DNA of 64,000 bases from Ilex aquifolium (lineage: Eukaryota; Streptophyta; Magnoliopsida; Aquifoliales; Aquifoliaceae), in the NCBI GenBank assembly GCA_951799425.1, contig OX637394.1:38457001-38521000 (forward strand). Direction: 5' to 3'. A program made the translations under genes and the position numbers. The notes beneath the pieces are model-generated. The model saw only the letters and a program-made list of their open reading frames with translations. It was not told the DNA's origin and did no database searches. Below, in pieces: positions 22,101-33,444 of this stretch. The first letter of the stretch is position 1, and each line of letters starts with the position of its first letter.

Positions 22101-24080
22101 TTTAGCTGGTATATCATAACGGAACAATCAATCGAAGAATGATAATAGATGCATATGGTCAAACATAACCAGCAAGTGATTTAGAAAGTGGCGGGAAGAG
22201 AAAAAGAAACCCTGTTTTGAAGCTGAAATTAAGACTGGTAAAGTTGTAAACCATGAACAGAAAAAGCTCTGGGTAGAGACTGCTACACTTTATGAGTAAG
22301 ATAGAACATAGTTTCTAAATTTAAGGTATAGCAATAATTCTAAAATTTATTACAAGTGGTGACATGAGACTATTAAGAGAACCTTGTTATGAGTAAAACA
22401 ATGCTCTGTTCGAGCTTTTGGATGGCTACAATAATTACAAGCTTAGCTAGCGCAACGCCTATAGTACCCAACTCATATTTAGGGTTTCAAGCAATCATAG
22501 AACCCCAGACCGTTATCCGGCATAAAAAATAACTAGCTTAGACATGCTAGTTTAGGCATCCCAATAAAAACGGATTCTCATATCGTTTCTATCAAAAATA
22601 GAGTTGACTTGTAGCAGCATTAGTAGTGGTACACATATGATTGAAAATAAAGCTAGACAAACATTGGTAAATAGTAACCACCACATAATGTGCCAAAAAA
22701 TCAAATGCATAAGTGGTTTTGATTTTTGAAAATTAAGAACATAATTTAAAGTCAATTCTACCTGAAGGAGCAGCCAGAGGTTGAGGGGTCTGAGGCACAG
22801 TTCTCACAGTAGCTGAAACATTTTACGATGCCAATTAGAACAAAAATAACTCTTGACAGTTATTGGTGGCCACAAAATAACCATTCTCAAAGTTAAGGAC
22901 AGGGAAAATAGTGTTTGAACTTTAAAAACGAACTCGAGCAAATTCTACCTGAAGCAGCAGGTACGAGTTGAGGGGCCTGAGGCATATTTCTTGCTGCAGC
23001 TGAATCATCTCGAGGCATAGGTGATACACTCAACTTCCCAGGAGACTTAGCTGCTTTTGCCCTAAGAGCATACCGCCTATTTTGGAACCAATTCCACACC
23101 TGAAACACCATATCTAAATTAGGGGGGGAAAAGCTACTGATAAGTCATCATAATGCACTAATCAAAAGGTGACTCACTTGTTTCATTTGAACAGTAATTT
23201 TTCCAGATCGCTCAGCTGAAACACTACACCCAGAAACAACCACATCACAATTTGACCTCTGATGCTGACAAGATAAACAAAAGGTTCGCATCACTTAAGT
23301 TTTTCAGATACAAAGATTAAATACATACCTAAATTTCTCAGCCAGACCATCAAGAATTTCGCGAGCTGGCATCGCCAGATTGTGCGCTTGTAGGATGGAG
23401 TCCATCTCCGCGACCTTCAAAAGGAGTTAAGCTTTATGAAGTCAATCTTTTAAACTTCTGTTTTGCATCAATGTTGCCCAGCTGGGGTCTCCTCCACTAT
23501 TAATTCATTTTATTGTCACTACAAAGCTTGGTTTTATACAATTTTACAGGAGATAGATGTAGGATCAAATGTTAGTTCATAATTTAAATTTATGTTTGTG
23601 AGGCTGACATTTATACTATTGATTATGTTCAATATGCTAATAGTCGAAACAAAACGAACCCCAATAAGAAAAAGGCTTGGAACTATTGGAAGTTCCTATC
23701 AGCCCACTAATGTGAGAAAACAATATACAGAGAGAAACCTACCTTTCTTTTCTAGGAACATTGCATAGGGCATAAATATCGAACAGCAAAGAAAAGAAAT
23801 CCATAGGGCAGTGAATTATAAAAACAGGAGCGAGAGAGAGAAGAAAAAAAAAAAGAGATTGCAATCGAAACATGAGAAATTGATTGCTTATAATAAATGT
23901 AATAACCAAAATTTATGGAGGAATAACATCAACAAACACAGGCACTGATGGTTAATCGGCGTTCTACAGAGAAAAGGAAAAGAAAAAATTAATTCACAAA
24001 GATTAGATTGAGAAGAGAAGTGAAACCTCAGTAGAGTTGAAGCGGAAGGAGGGGGCTCCGTTACTCGGTGGTCTCCCCAT
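19142..24080 (-). CDS. SHH2: SHH2-type SAWADEE homeodomain protein
   Basis: Ten exons (24027-24080, 23329-23414, 23178-23223, 22949-23099, 22762-22812, 22030-22105, 21854-21905, 21232-21375, 20988-21107, 19142-19876) join in phase to 504 aa. The start [14 protein letters not shown] is typical of SHH proteins. Residues ~15-80 form a divergent homeodomain ending [15 protein letters not shown]. The SAWADEE domain starts at [20 protein letters not shown] and runs through [52 protein letters not shown] to [13 protein letters not shown]; its Cys/His residues bind zinc and its tandem Tudor-like fold reads H3K9me2 with unmodified K4 in Arabidopsis SHH1, which recruits Pol IV for RNA-directed DNA methylation. 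The N-terminus and overall layout look closer to SHH2 than SHH1; that choice is by memory. The C-terminal ~200 residues are low-complexity with 29-residue tandem repeats, and exon 5 looks like a copy of the end of exon 4. Expected to act in the nucleus. Confidence 0.94.
19200..19600 (-). repeat. 87-bp coding tandem repeats in the last SHH2-type exon
   Basis: A 29-residue unit, [20 protein letters not shown] followed by ATN-ITGD-I, occurs about three times nearly intact, with two further degenerate units towards the C-terminus. Within the first unit a 15-bp piece (PASDIM / SDIMP) is duplicated again. Copies are nearly identical at DNA level and all in frame, so the array probably varies in length between individuals. 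It lies outside the SAWADEE domain. Confidence 0.92.
20300..20460. other. GC-richer island in intron 9 of the SHH2-type gene
   Basis: About 130 bp (AAGCGGCCTATTAAGCGC to TTCGGTTCGCCC) stand out from the AT-rich intron. There are small inverted repeats such as GCGCAGCTAAGC and AAGCTGAGCTTTT. It could be an old insertion of a SINE or another element; I see no ends or target duplication. Confidence 0.35.
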
Positions 24081-24347
24081 CGGTCACTGTCTTCTTCAAC
24101 CAGAATATACGATCCAATCCAACTATCTGAGAAAATACATTCAAATCTGCCCAAGCAAGGGGGAAGACGAGAGAGATGGGGGGGGGGGGGGTATAGGTGG
24201 GCTTGGGCCGCTTGGCTCTGGCTTCAAAACTAGGGCTGTATTGGTTGTCTCAAATTAACTCGTTCGCAAATTGTACTATTGGATTAGTATTGTGTTGGGA
24301 CTCCTCGTATACTTACAAATTTGGGAAAATTTCAGCCGTTTATTATT
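24081..24347. other. 5' flank of the SHH2-type gene with poly-G tract
   Basis: Upstream of the ATG at 24080, including a G run of about 13 bp near 24178-24191. This is the expected 5' UTR/promoter side; no motif could be placed with confidence. Confidence 0.45.
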
Positions 24348-25202
24348 GGAAAAATTTCAGCCACACCCCTTCTAGTTTACTATATCTTCAAAGACACCCC
24401 TTCTATTATCAAAAACTACACCGACACCCTAGTTTATATTTAAACATCACTAACACTCCCTAACATTAAACTACCATTTCTAACAAAAAAAATTAATCTA
24501 AAATACCAAAAATGCCTCTACATAAACCTCAAATAATTTTTCTACATAAAATTTTATTAAAATTCGAGCTGATTAAAATTTATTTTTCTACATATTAAAA
24601 TTTGAACTAATTAAAATTCAGTTGAAACTGAATAAATTTTATTTTTTTAACGTATTAAATTCGAGCCTATTAAAATTATTTTTTACATATTAAAATTTGA
24701 GTCGATTTGAACTCTACTCGAGTTGTTAGCACCGATTAAAATTCGCTTTCGAGTCAATTAAAATTTATATTTTTTTACATATTAAAATTCGTGTCAATTA
24801 AAATACGATTTATTAAAATTTGAGTTAATTAAAATTTAGTCCAAATTTTAATACGTAAAAAATATAATTTTTAATTGGCTCAAATTTTAATATGTAAAAA
24901 AATAAATTTTAATTAGCTTGAATCGAATTTTAATTCACTCGAATTTTAATACGTAAAAAAAAATAGAAAACAGAGGGGGTCTCATTGAAGATATGTTTAT
25001 CTAGAGAAGGTCTCATTGAAGATATACTTACCTAGAGGGGGTGTTGATGAAGTTTGTTCTCAAATATATAAGGGGTAATTTAGTAAAATTATATTCTAGT
25101 TAATATTTTTAATCTGACAGGGGTGTCACTGAAGATTCAGAAAATAGAGGGGGTGTCTTTAAAGATATGGTAAACTAGAAGGGGTGTGGTTGAAAATTTT
25201 CC
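24348..25202. mobile_element. Long inverted-repeat (foldback-like) AT-rich element, copy A
   Basis: Left end GGAAAAATTTCAGCCACACC, CTTCTAGTTTACTATATC; right end GATATGGTAAACTAGAAG, GGGTGTGGTTGAAAATTTTCC. The two ends are inverted over at least 50 bp with few differences. The interior is made of many short forward and reverse copies of TTAAAATTCGAG-like words separated by A/T runs. No coding potential. Superfamily unknown (a MULE-like or foldback type is possible). Confidence 0.8.
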
Positions 25203-26062
25203 TTTATTATATCTTTAAAGCACCTCTTTTATTATTAAAAATAACACTAACACCCTTTTTAGTTTATATTTTCATTAAACCACTATTTATAACAAAAATA
25301 AATTATTTCAAATGCAAAAATTGCCCTTAAATAAACTCCAAACAATCTTTCTACATAAAATTCGATTAAAATTTATTTTTTTACATATTAAAATTCGAGC
25401 TAATTAAATTTTTTTTTACATATTAAAATTCGATTCGAGCTAATTAAATTTTACTTTTTTATGTATTAAAATTTGAGTATTAAAAAAAAAATTACGTATT
25501 AAAATTCAAATCAATTTGAGCTCTACTTAACCTATTAACCCTAATTAAAATTTGCTTCGAATCAATTAAAATGTATATTGTTTTATTTATTAAAATTTGA
25601 TTCAAGTTGATAAAAATTTATTTTTTGAGTCAATCAAAATTTATATTTTTTATGTATAAAAAATGGATTGATTAAAATTTAACGAGTTGATTAAAATTTG
25701 ATTTGAGCCTCGAATAGAATTTTAATCTGCTCAAATTTTAATACGTAAAAAAATATAATTTTTAATCGACTCAAATTTTAATACATAAAAATAAATTTTA
25801 ATTAGCTTGAATGAAATTTTAATCGGTCCGAATTTTAATACGTAAAAAAATTTAGAAAATAGAGGGGGTCTCATTGAAGATATGTTTATCTAGAGAGGGT
25901 GTGAATGAAGTTTTTCTTAAAATATATCATAGGCAATTTAGTAAAATTGCATTCTAATTAACACATTTAATCTAACAATGGGTGTCGGCGAAGATTCAGA
26001 AAATAGAAGGGGTGTCCTTAAAAATATGATGAACTAGAAAGGATGTGGCTGAAATTTTCCCC
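25203..26062. mobile_element. Long inverted-repeat AT-rich element, copy B, directly adjacent
   Basis: Begins CTTTATTATATCTTTAAAGC, lacking the first ~20 bp of the left end seen in copy A, and ends ATGATGAACTAGAAAGGATG, TGGCTGAAATTTTCCCC. Interior and ends match copy A in order. Copies A and B are head-to-tail with no gap, as in a tandem duplication or an insertion of one element beside the other. Confidence 0.75.
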
Positions 26063-27523
26063 ATAAATTTTATATAATAACATCATTCTTATCATATTTG
26101 AATTTATAAATTCAATGTATTAATTAAATGATCTAATTGATCAACTTAATTACAATCCAACTAATTTAGATTAATCTCATATTCAATATATCGTGTCAAT
26201 TTTGGTGTTTAGACTGATTGATCATATTAAAAATTGTTAGATTTATTTATTTAGAAAAATCTCTAGATCATTTGTTTTTTTGAACAATATTTAGTCATGT
26301 TCAATCCAATCTAGTCCCTAGACCGAGATTAATTGATAAATGTGGGATAAGTAACAAGTAAACAAAAGAGCAACAAGTAAACAAGTGAATTTTATTTAAT
26401 TTCGTAACCAAATATCTCACCCCGACCTGACCCGACCCGACCCGACCCCAAACAACACAAACCCCTACCCTTGGGGAATCCTGACATGATACCTGCACTA
26501 ACAAAGCCTACCAAACACCACCAACCCATACTTTCTGTACCGTCAAATGTTACAACCTTACTAAGTAAAATAAATACATCTATACACTAAATTGCAGTTA
26601 GTCTACACAAGATCTAAGAGAGGAGAGTGATACATAATCTAGGCCATTCTGGGAAAATTGATTCCCACATTCAAATGCACAAGGATAAGTCAAGGATACC
26701 ACATGTACTGATCCATATTACGAAAAAGAGAATTGATACATACGAAATTTTTTTTCAATTTTTGTTATAGCTATTTCAGCCATTGAAGCAACTATTGAAC
26801 TGGCTATTATTTCATCAATTTATCGTAACAGAAAATCAACTTGTATCAACCAATCGAATTTGTTAAATAAGTATAGTAGTATTAATCATACAAATTATAC
26901 TATTCATCAATTAACTCAAATTAGCATGTCAGAGACTTGGCACAAGTTTCAGCTTTCGCAAACTTCAAATACCAAAAATCCATTACAAGCATGAACAATC
27001 CCAAATCTTTCCAATTCCTTGCAACTATTCATTCCCAGCTGTCTTTCAATCTTAACACGAACTAAGCAGTTCTGTACCACCTATTTCAAGTAGCATCCAT
27101 GACATCAAAAGCCAATATGATCAAATCTCCATTGTCAAAGGATCAGTAACATATATTTCATAAATCACCATCCTAACAAAGATGCTCTCCATGTTTGCCT
27201 CAGCTTTAGTTGGAAGCGTCTGATCAGGATCCAACTTTTCCAAATTAAAAAAAAAAAAAGATGACGGCTAACATAGTAGATTTTTCACATATAATTGAGT
27301 AAAAATAGAAAACTAGCAAATGAAAGCTGGCACATTATGTTAATGAATACGCATATGTACATAGATCCATGTCTAGTATAGATATCAGATCTACTACCTC
27401 CTATTATTTTCATTATCTGACCTCCCCAATAGATGGCATGCCTATCAATATATGAGAAAACATTCGAATTTCTGCTGGTTCCATGTCAAAACCACGAACT
27501 CCCAAAACATCTGACCTGCCCTC
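26063..27523. other. Gene-free stretch downstream of ELF1
   Basis: AT-rich DNA with a short CCCGA-type repeat (GACCCGACCCGACCCGACC, ~26425-26445) and an A run at 27247-27259. The part next to 27524 should be the ELF1 3' UTR. No coding sequence recognised. Confidence 0.5.
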
Positions 27524-29944
27524 CTAAGCACCATCATCTACAAGGTGGTTGACCCGTTCACATTCATCAATCCATTCGCTATATCTGTAGCCACACACCA
27601 AGGTCAGAGCCTCAGAGGAATAGAGGAACAGATGATGAATAAAAATGACAAATAGTAACGCAACGATGGTTCCCATAATTCCAACTTACATGTCTATGGG
27701 TTCGGTTAAAGCTGCAAACAAAAAGAAAGCAAGGTCAGTTTAACTAGGTTATTTCAAACAATTAACATACAACTCACAACAACATAAAGTACAGATGCCC
27801 AAAGGGTTGGTTCAGAGAATATCTGAATCCAATCCAATCTAGTTGTTTGATGGATTGTAAAAGTTCTCTGAGTTACAATTTTATGTTCTCTTATACCCCA
27901 CTGTCCAATGTCAACCATCCATGAAGTCCGTTATTACCCATGCCATAGCATGTTAAGGGACTAAGCAAAATTTATTAACAGCTTTTGTGAGCTCGTCACA
28001 ACCTTGAATTTGATCCCACATGCCTAGAGTGGGAGCCTATTGACACAAAATGTGACTCTTCCCCTAGAGCACCAAGTTAAAATATTATGAAATAGCTTCA
28101 AATGCACCAAAGAATTTGTGACCTTGATAAGTTTGTCTATCATAGTTCTTCCAATCCTTTTCTTAAAGAAAAGGACAAAAAATGGAGAAAATTTTTCCAA
28201 AAACAACTGCATTATAGTCTTCATCCATGCTTTTGCTTTTTCTTTTGTTGGTGTAGGCAACCTTGATATTATTTTTGCTAATATGCGAGATTTAAATTTT
28301 TTCTCACCAGTTAATTAAATTTCTTCTCAGCAAAAAACATGACAAAACCTAGAACCTCAAAATTTTCTCCATTACACCTAACTGTAAATTACATTCCTAA
28401 TGCTTCTTGATTATATGTCTGTGAATGTTATGTAAATGATTCATATCTTCTTAGCACAGTATTTGTAATATTCATGTACTCTGGGCATTGGCGATCCTCA
28501 ACTCTCATTGTTCAAAACCATTAAGATTTTCATTCTTCTTATTTGCTGATCAGTAATTCAGAACTATATATTCCACTTTTAAGTTTAATTTCTTTCACTA
28601 TGAATTGGGAAAAAACCCTGATCCCATGATGTCCCAAATCATATTTTAATACTTCCAAAGCATTCATAAGCAGCATTTAAATAAATTAACTAGAATGCAC
28701 CTGTTACAGTTGTGCTAAAGCTCTCTTGGCATATCCTGCACACAGCCTCCCCAATCAAGTTCTTCATATCACTGAAATCAGAAAAGTTTGTGTTCAGTAC
28801 GGAAAAACAACTTAAATCCTACATATAAGCATCTTAAATTAAATACAATTCCACTGCGTCAACCCATTTGATGAAATATTACAGAATTATAGATGAAGAG
28901 CAGAAATATGAGACAGTTTAAGAACACCAAACGCACAGTGCTTCTCAGTTGCATGTATGCTACACTAAACAGTCCACAATATACCAATGAATCCCAAAAC
29001 TCAAAAGCTAGGATAGGCTTTTATAAACTTAGCCCCTCTGTGGTCTGATTAGTGCAAGCCTGCAAGGATAGATGGGGTGAAAGAAAAAGGGGGAAAAGAA
29101 AAGACAAGGTAGTTTTCCATGGACAAAAGGGGAAGGGAAAGGAAGAGAGGAGGGAAGGGGAAGGTTTTCTATCTGAACCCCGCAATTCTTTTGCTTCCAA
29201 GAACCTTTTTTTTAAAAGATTTTCCACTTTCAAATTAACAGGGAAAAACATAAAGAAAGTATTTTTTATAAGGTTACGTATAATAGCGAAATCAAGCAAC
29301 ATCAGGGAAATGGAATTTCCTTTCTCTACAGGAGGGAAAGCCTTCTCTGTTCACAATATTACACAATAGAAACTAGAAAGACATACCTAATCTTTTAGCA
29401 CAACCATTTTTACCTCTCCTTCTTTATGGTGTGCAAGCAAATAAAAAGGAGAGAAAGGCACCTTCTTTTCTTCTAGAATACCTCTTCCATGTCTCCTAAT
29501 TCTACCTTCATTTGCTTTCCTAATTCTACCTTCATTTGCTTCCAATTTTTCATCCATTATTAGCACACTAAGCATTTACAGATGGTTGTTCTTAATATTT
29601 TTTCACATCCCTTATGTTAGATAAATATAGACAATTTACATGTGTACGACTATCAAAATTACTGAAAGAAGAACCTAAATTTAATACCTTAAGGCATACA
29701 ACTACCGACAAATTTAAGCAAGAGATGGTTATGGACCAGCGGTAAGGAACTCCATATCCCAGCTAATGCCACCCTCTCTCCTAAGCGCATTAATGAACCA
29801 TGGATAAGTGAAAATCAAATGAAACACTTACATGCGACATTCCACACTGGTCCCATGGTTACAGAAAGGACAACTGAATAGAGTGTCGAGCTTGTCCATC
29901 CTCTTCTTCGGTGGTGGCTTCGCCCTGGACTTCCTCTTACCCAT
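27524..29944 (-). CDS. ELF1: Transcription elongation factor 1 homolog (ELF1/ELOF1)
   Basis: Four exons (29832-29944, 28701-28771, 27690-27711, 27524-27584) join in phase to 88 aa. The sequence opens [20 protein letters not shown], the basic tail of Elf1 proteins, followed by a zinc ribbon: FSCPFCNHG gives CxxC and [11 protein letters not shown] gives the second CxxC. After STTVTALTEPIDIYSEWIDE it ends [12 protein letters not shown]. Elf1 binds RNA polymerase II at the downstream DNA entry channel and helps passage through nucleosomes and repair of stalled complexes. Exon 3 is a 22-nt micro-exon that encodes only ALTEPIDI with its neighbours, supported by perfect GT-AG sites and the family sequence. 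The protein lacks the long acidic tail known from yeast Elf1 and is near the size of animal ELOF1 (about 83 aa). A further 5' untranslated exon may lie near 31095, upstream of a GTACGCC donor on the minus strand. Confidence 0.95.
29496..29545. repeat. 23-bp tandem duplication in ELF1 intron 1
   Basis: CCTAATTCTACCTTCATTTG occurs twice in direct order within the first intron of ELF1. Local duplication only. Confidence 0.75.
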
Positions 29945-30474
29945 TTGTAGACTCAACTCTTTTCCTTCATTGTCATCACAATTCAACCAATTAGTTCATC
30001 TATAAGATATCGAAGCATGCAAAATTTCACTCTACCAAAAGAATATGCAGATAAATAAAATCTATAACTAAATACTAAAAGCAAACAAGTAAAAAAAAGC
30101 TATTGGATCTACAAAGCAGTACTATGTACTCTCTTTCTAACTATGAGCTTCCTTAGAATTTAATTGTACAAAACTAGGTCATACAAATATCAAATACTGA
30201 GCATTAAACCATAGAATCTACAACAACCATCAACCTACAAAATTTCCAGTAACAGTCAAGGAAAAATTGAAACACCACAGTTGTGTTTCCATGACAAATT
30301 GCTACAAAGAAACCTATACTCAAACCTTAATACTGCACAGCCAGCAGCGCACCCTGGAGAAGAAACCCTAATTGTGATACCAAACAATAAGCCAACATAT
30401 AACTAACCTAAAATAGAAATCAAAACACTTTCATATGTGTATATCATATATGTGTTGTGTGTGTATATTATATG

Positions 30475-30853
30475 TGTTGGTTTTGCACAACGGATAATTA
30501 ACACAAATAATACTTGTTGGAAAATAGGAATTCAAAGAGAAGAAAACAATAAAAACATAACACATAAATATAACGTGGTTCAACATACCCACTTGGTACA
30601 CCGTACCGACATCTACGGACCAAAAACCTACATCAATATATTATTCATTGATAAACTAGTCATACCTGATTACATATTACACACCCCCTATTTTACAACT
30701 TGATATTTATGTTTCCTATCACATGTCTACTATACCAATTCATGGTATATTAAAACTCTTCCAATACAATCATATTTCATATAGAATTCTCACATTGATT
30801 ACCTAACAAACTCTCATTCATGATAACTAGAGAGTTTGGGTCAAATTCCAACA
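30475..30853. mobile_element. Solo LTR, 379 bp, with target duplication
   Basis: Starts TGTTGGTTTTGC and ends ATTCCAACA, so TGTTGG/CCAACA are inverted ends. The perfect 5-bp target duplication ATATG lies at 30470-30474 and 30854-30858. It split a TATATGTG-type microsatellite, whose two halves flank it (30431-30474 and 30854-30930). No internal retrotransposon genes are present. It contains ACGTGGTTCAACATACCC and CATCTACGGACC, words also seen in the LTR-like sequence at 40145. It lies upstream of ELF1. Confidence 0.85.
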
Positions 30854-30854
30854 A

Positions 30855-31444
30855 TATGTGTATAACATATATGTGTTGTGTGTGTATATCATATATATGT
30901 CTGTGTATATCATATATATGTGTGTGTGTGAGTATATGAATCATGAAAATTAAACCATGAAAAAAAAGAGGAAATTAAACAATGAAAAAAAGAGGATATT
31001 GCACCTTTAGTATCTGATATATAATCAACGAACAATGATGAATTCATAAAGGAAAAGAAATTACTTCGAGTAAAGACCAGAACATTGGCGTACCTGAGAA
31101 TTCTCTGTTCGCAACTGGAAGGGGTTTCGCTTCGCTCCAATAGAAGATAAAAGACGAAGGAAGTGTGAATAAACGCTGGGGGGTACGATATTTAGAATAG
31201 TTATAGGCGTTTTTGGCCTTTATAGGAAAGGGAAAATTATATTTTGATCCCTCTAATTATGTCTTGAGACGTTTTGTCCCAGTTGGAAAATAAATATTAT
31301 ATTTTTACCCCTTTAACTATAGTTTGGATCACAATGCTTGGGTACTGGATTTCTTATATTGCTCCTCAACTAGATGAGTTGATTTCATACTACCACAAAG
31401 CCAAACATCTAATATATTTTGGACGAAGATATACAAATGCATAG
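30855..31444. other. Upstream region of ELF1; possible 5' untranslated exon
   Basis: After the TATATG microsatellite there is a minus-strand segment ending TTCTCAG/GTACGCC at about 31094, which would serve as a donor for a 5' UTR intron of ELF1. Start site and promoter cannot be placed. Confidence 0.35.
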
Positions 31445-31680
31445 TAAGAGCATCTCCAACCACACTCAGCAAAATGGCTACTCAAAATATATTTAAATAT
31501 TCAATTCACTACTTTAACTAGCAACTTTTTAAAATTCACTCCAACCACGCTCAGCAAAATAGTTTACTACTTCAACTAACTTTAACTAACTTTCAATAAT
31601 ATAATTCAAAAATGTCACGTGGCATAACACGTAAGCACCATAATGATGACGTGTCGTGCCACGTCATCAAATTTTAAATT

Positions 31681-31770
31681 TTACAACGGTCATATTTACA
31701 ACGGCTATATTTACAACAGTTATATTTACAACGGTCATATTTACAACGGCCATATTTACAACGGTCATAT
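31681..31770 (+). repeat. Six 15-bp subterminal repeats in front of the Harbinger transposase
   Basis: Unit TTACAACGGTCATAT repeated six times head to tail with 0-2 changes per copy, 233 bp inside the left end and just upstream of the TATA box. In other PIF/Pong elements, subterminal repeats are bound by the Myb-like protein or transposase. A binding role here is inference. Confidence 0.9.
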
Positions 31771-31781
31771 TTTTGAAAATG

Positions 31782-31789
31782 TATAAATA
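31782..31789 (+). promoter_or_regulatory. TATA box of the Harbinger transposase
   Basis: TATAAATA 50 bp upstream of the transposase ATG at 31839, directly after the 15-bp repeat array. Distance and context fit a core promoter. Confidence 0.65.
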
Positions 31790-31838
31790 AGACCTCCCCC
31801 TTCTCATTGTCATATAGCTCAAATTTATTTTATTAGTA

Positions 31839-33101
31839 ATGAACTCATATTTCTTTGTTATGGCTTATGATGGTAAATGGAAGATTATTCTTAGCGATTC
31901 TGACTCCGATTATGAGTTCGAGATGTTAGCGGTTGCTGCTATGGCAATGGAGAAACTCAATACTGAGAATAGTTCTGCAATACGTCTTGGTTCTATTCAA
32001 TGTCATTCTGTTATTTTTCGCAATCGAGTTGAAGGACATGAGAGACTTTATCGCGATTATTTTGCTGAATCGCCTACCTATCCTCCAAATTTATTTCGAA
32101 GAAGGTTTAGAATGAATCGATCTCTTTTCGTTCGTATTCTATCCAACGTGGAAGTTTATGATCCATACTTTGTCCAAAAAAATGATGTTGTTGGAAACAT
32201 TGGTTTGTCTCCCCTTCAAAAGATGACTGCCGCTATAAGAATGCTTGCCTATGGAGTTGCAGCAGATGTTGTTGATGATTATGTGAGGATCGGCGAAAGC
32301 ACTGCCATAGAAAGTCTGCAAAGATTTGTATCGGCTATAGTAGCAATTTATTCTGATGAGTACCTCAGGTCACCAAACAGTGCAGACATTGCTAGATTAT
32401 TAGCAATCGGTGAGAGACGTGGGTTTCCGGGGATGTTAGGTAGCATTGACTGCATGCATTGGAGATGGAAAAATTGTCCAACAGCATGAAAATGTATGTA
32501 CTCTGGTCATGTTCATGAACCAACAATTATTTTAGAGGCGGTGGCTTCATATGATCTATGGATTTGACATGCCTGTTTTGGGTTACCTGGATCCCACAAT
32601 GATATAAATGTGCTAAAACGCTCTTCTGTTTTTACTCTTCTTTCGGAAGGTAGGGCTCCTTCGGTCAATTACTCCGTCAATGGAAACGATTATACTATGG
32701 GCTATTATCTTGCTGATGGTATATATCCAAAGTGGGCCACGTTTGTCAAAACAATTTCATGTCCAAGAGGCAATAAGCAAATACATTTTGCACAAGCTCA
32801 AGAGTCAGCTAGAAAGGATGTTGAGAGAGCTTTTGGAGTGCTCCAAGCACGATTTGCTATAGTTCGTGGACCTGCACGTTTCTGAAAACTTGAAGTGCTT
32901 AAGGATATTATGAAAGCATGCATAATATTGCATAACATGATTGCCGATGATGAGAGGGACAATAATGAAATAGACTTTAGTTATGATACATCGGATGGAA
33001 TTCCTACTCCTACATTGATATCCGAACGGAGTTCAGAACTGCTTCAATTTATTCATACTCAACATCGTATTCGAGACAGAGACACTCATTCGATACTCTA
33101 A
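31839..33101 (+). pseudogene. PIF/Harbinger transposase, three in-frame TGA stops
   Basis: One frame of 421 codons. The N-terminal part has FRRRFRMNRSLFVRIL, then a helix-turn-helix-like block (LQKMTAAIRMLAYGVAADVV, DDYVRIGESTA). The DDE_Tnp_4 core shows GFPGMLGSIDCMHWRWKNCP with the first Asp (about residue 204), GSHNDINVL with the second (about 255) and [14 protein letters not shown] with the Glu (about 329), then ILHNMI, all typical of plant Harbinger transposases. Stops lie at 32487-32489, 32565-32567 and 32883-32885. Each is a TGA at a position where relatives have Trp, as produced by single G-to-A changes; otherwise the frame is open from start to TAA. So the copy is recently dead rather than heavily degraded. 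No introns are needed in this model. Confidence 0.93.
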
Positions 33102-33444
33102 ACTGATCTAGTCGAGCACTTGTGGAATATGCATGGAATATTTTAAGCAGTAATATGCTATGAAAAACTTAATGTAGAATTTGAATTATTATGATCTTTA
33201 ATTCCAAGTTATGCTTGCTTTTTGGTACTTTAATTTGCTTTTCTTTATTAAACTTCTTTGCTGTAATTTAATTCCAAGTTTGCATCCTAGCCATCCCTTT
33301 TAAATCAATAACAGAACTACATTTTTATCAAAGGTCATTGCACTCAAATAAAAACAGTCAAATAAAAACAATAAAACCAAATATTCAGTCATGATTTCCA
33401 TCTGGATCAATAACATAAGTTGCTAGTCAATGAATAAAAAAAAA

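Noticed and set aside
29021..29369. Frames on both strands inside ELF1 intron 1
   Set aside because: Purine/pyrimidine-rich low complexity gives open frames on both strands; the region is intronic.
31681..31770. CRISPR-like array (regular short repeats)
   Set aside because: The 15-bp units are contiguous with no spacers and lie inside a eukaryotic transposon.
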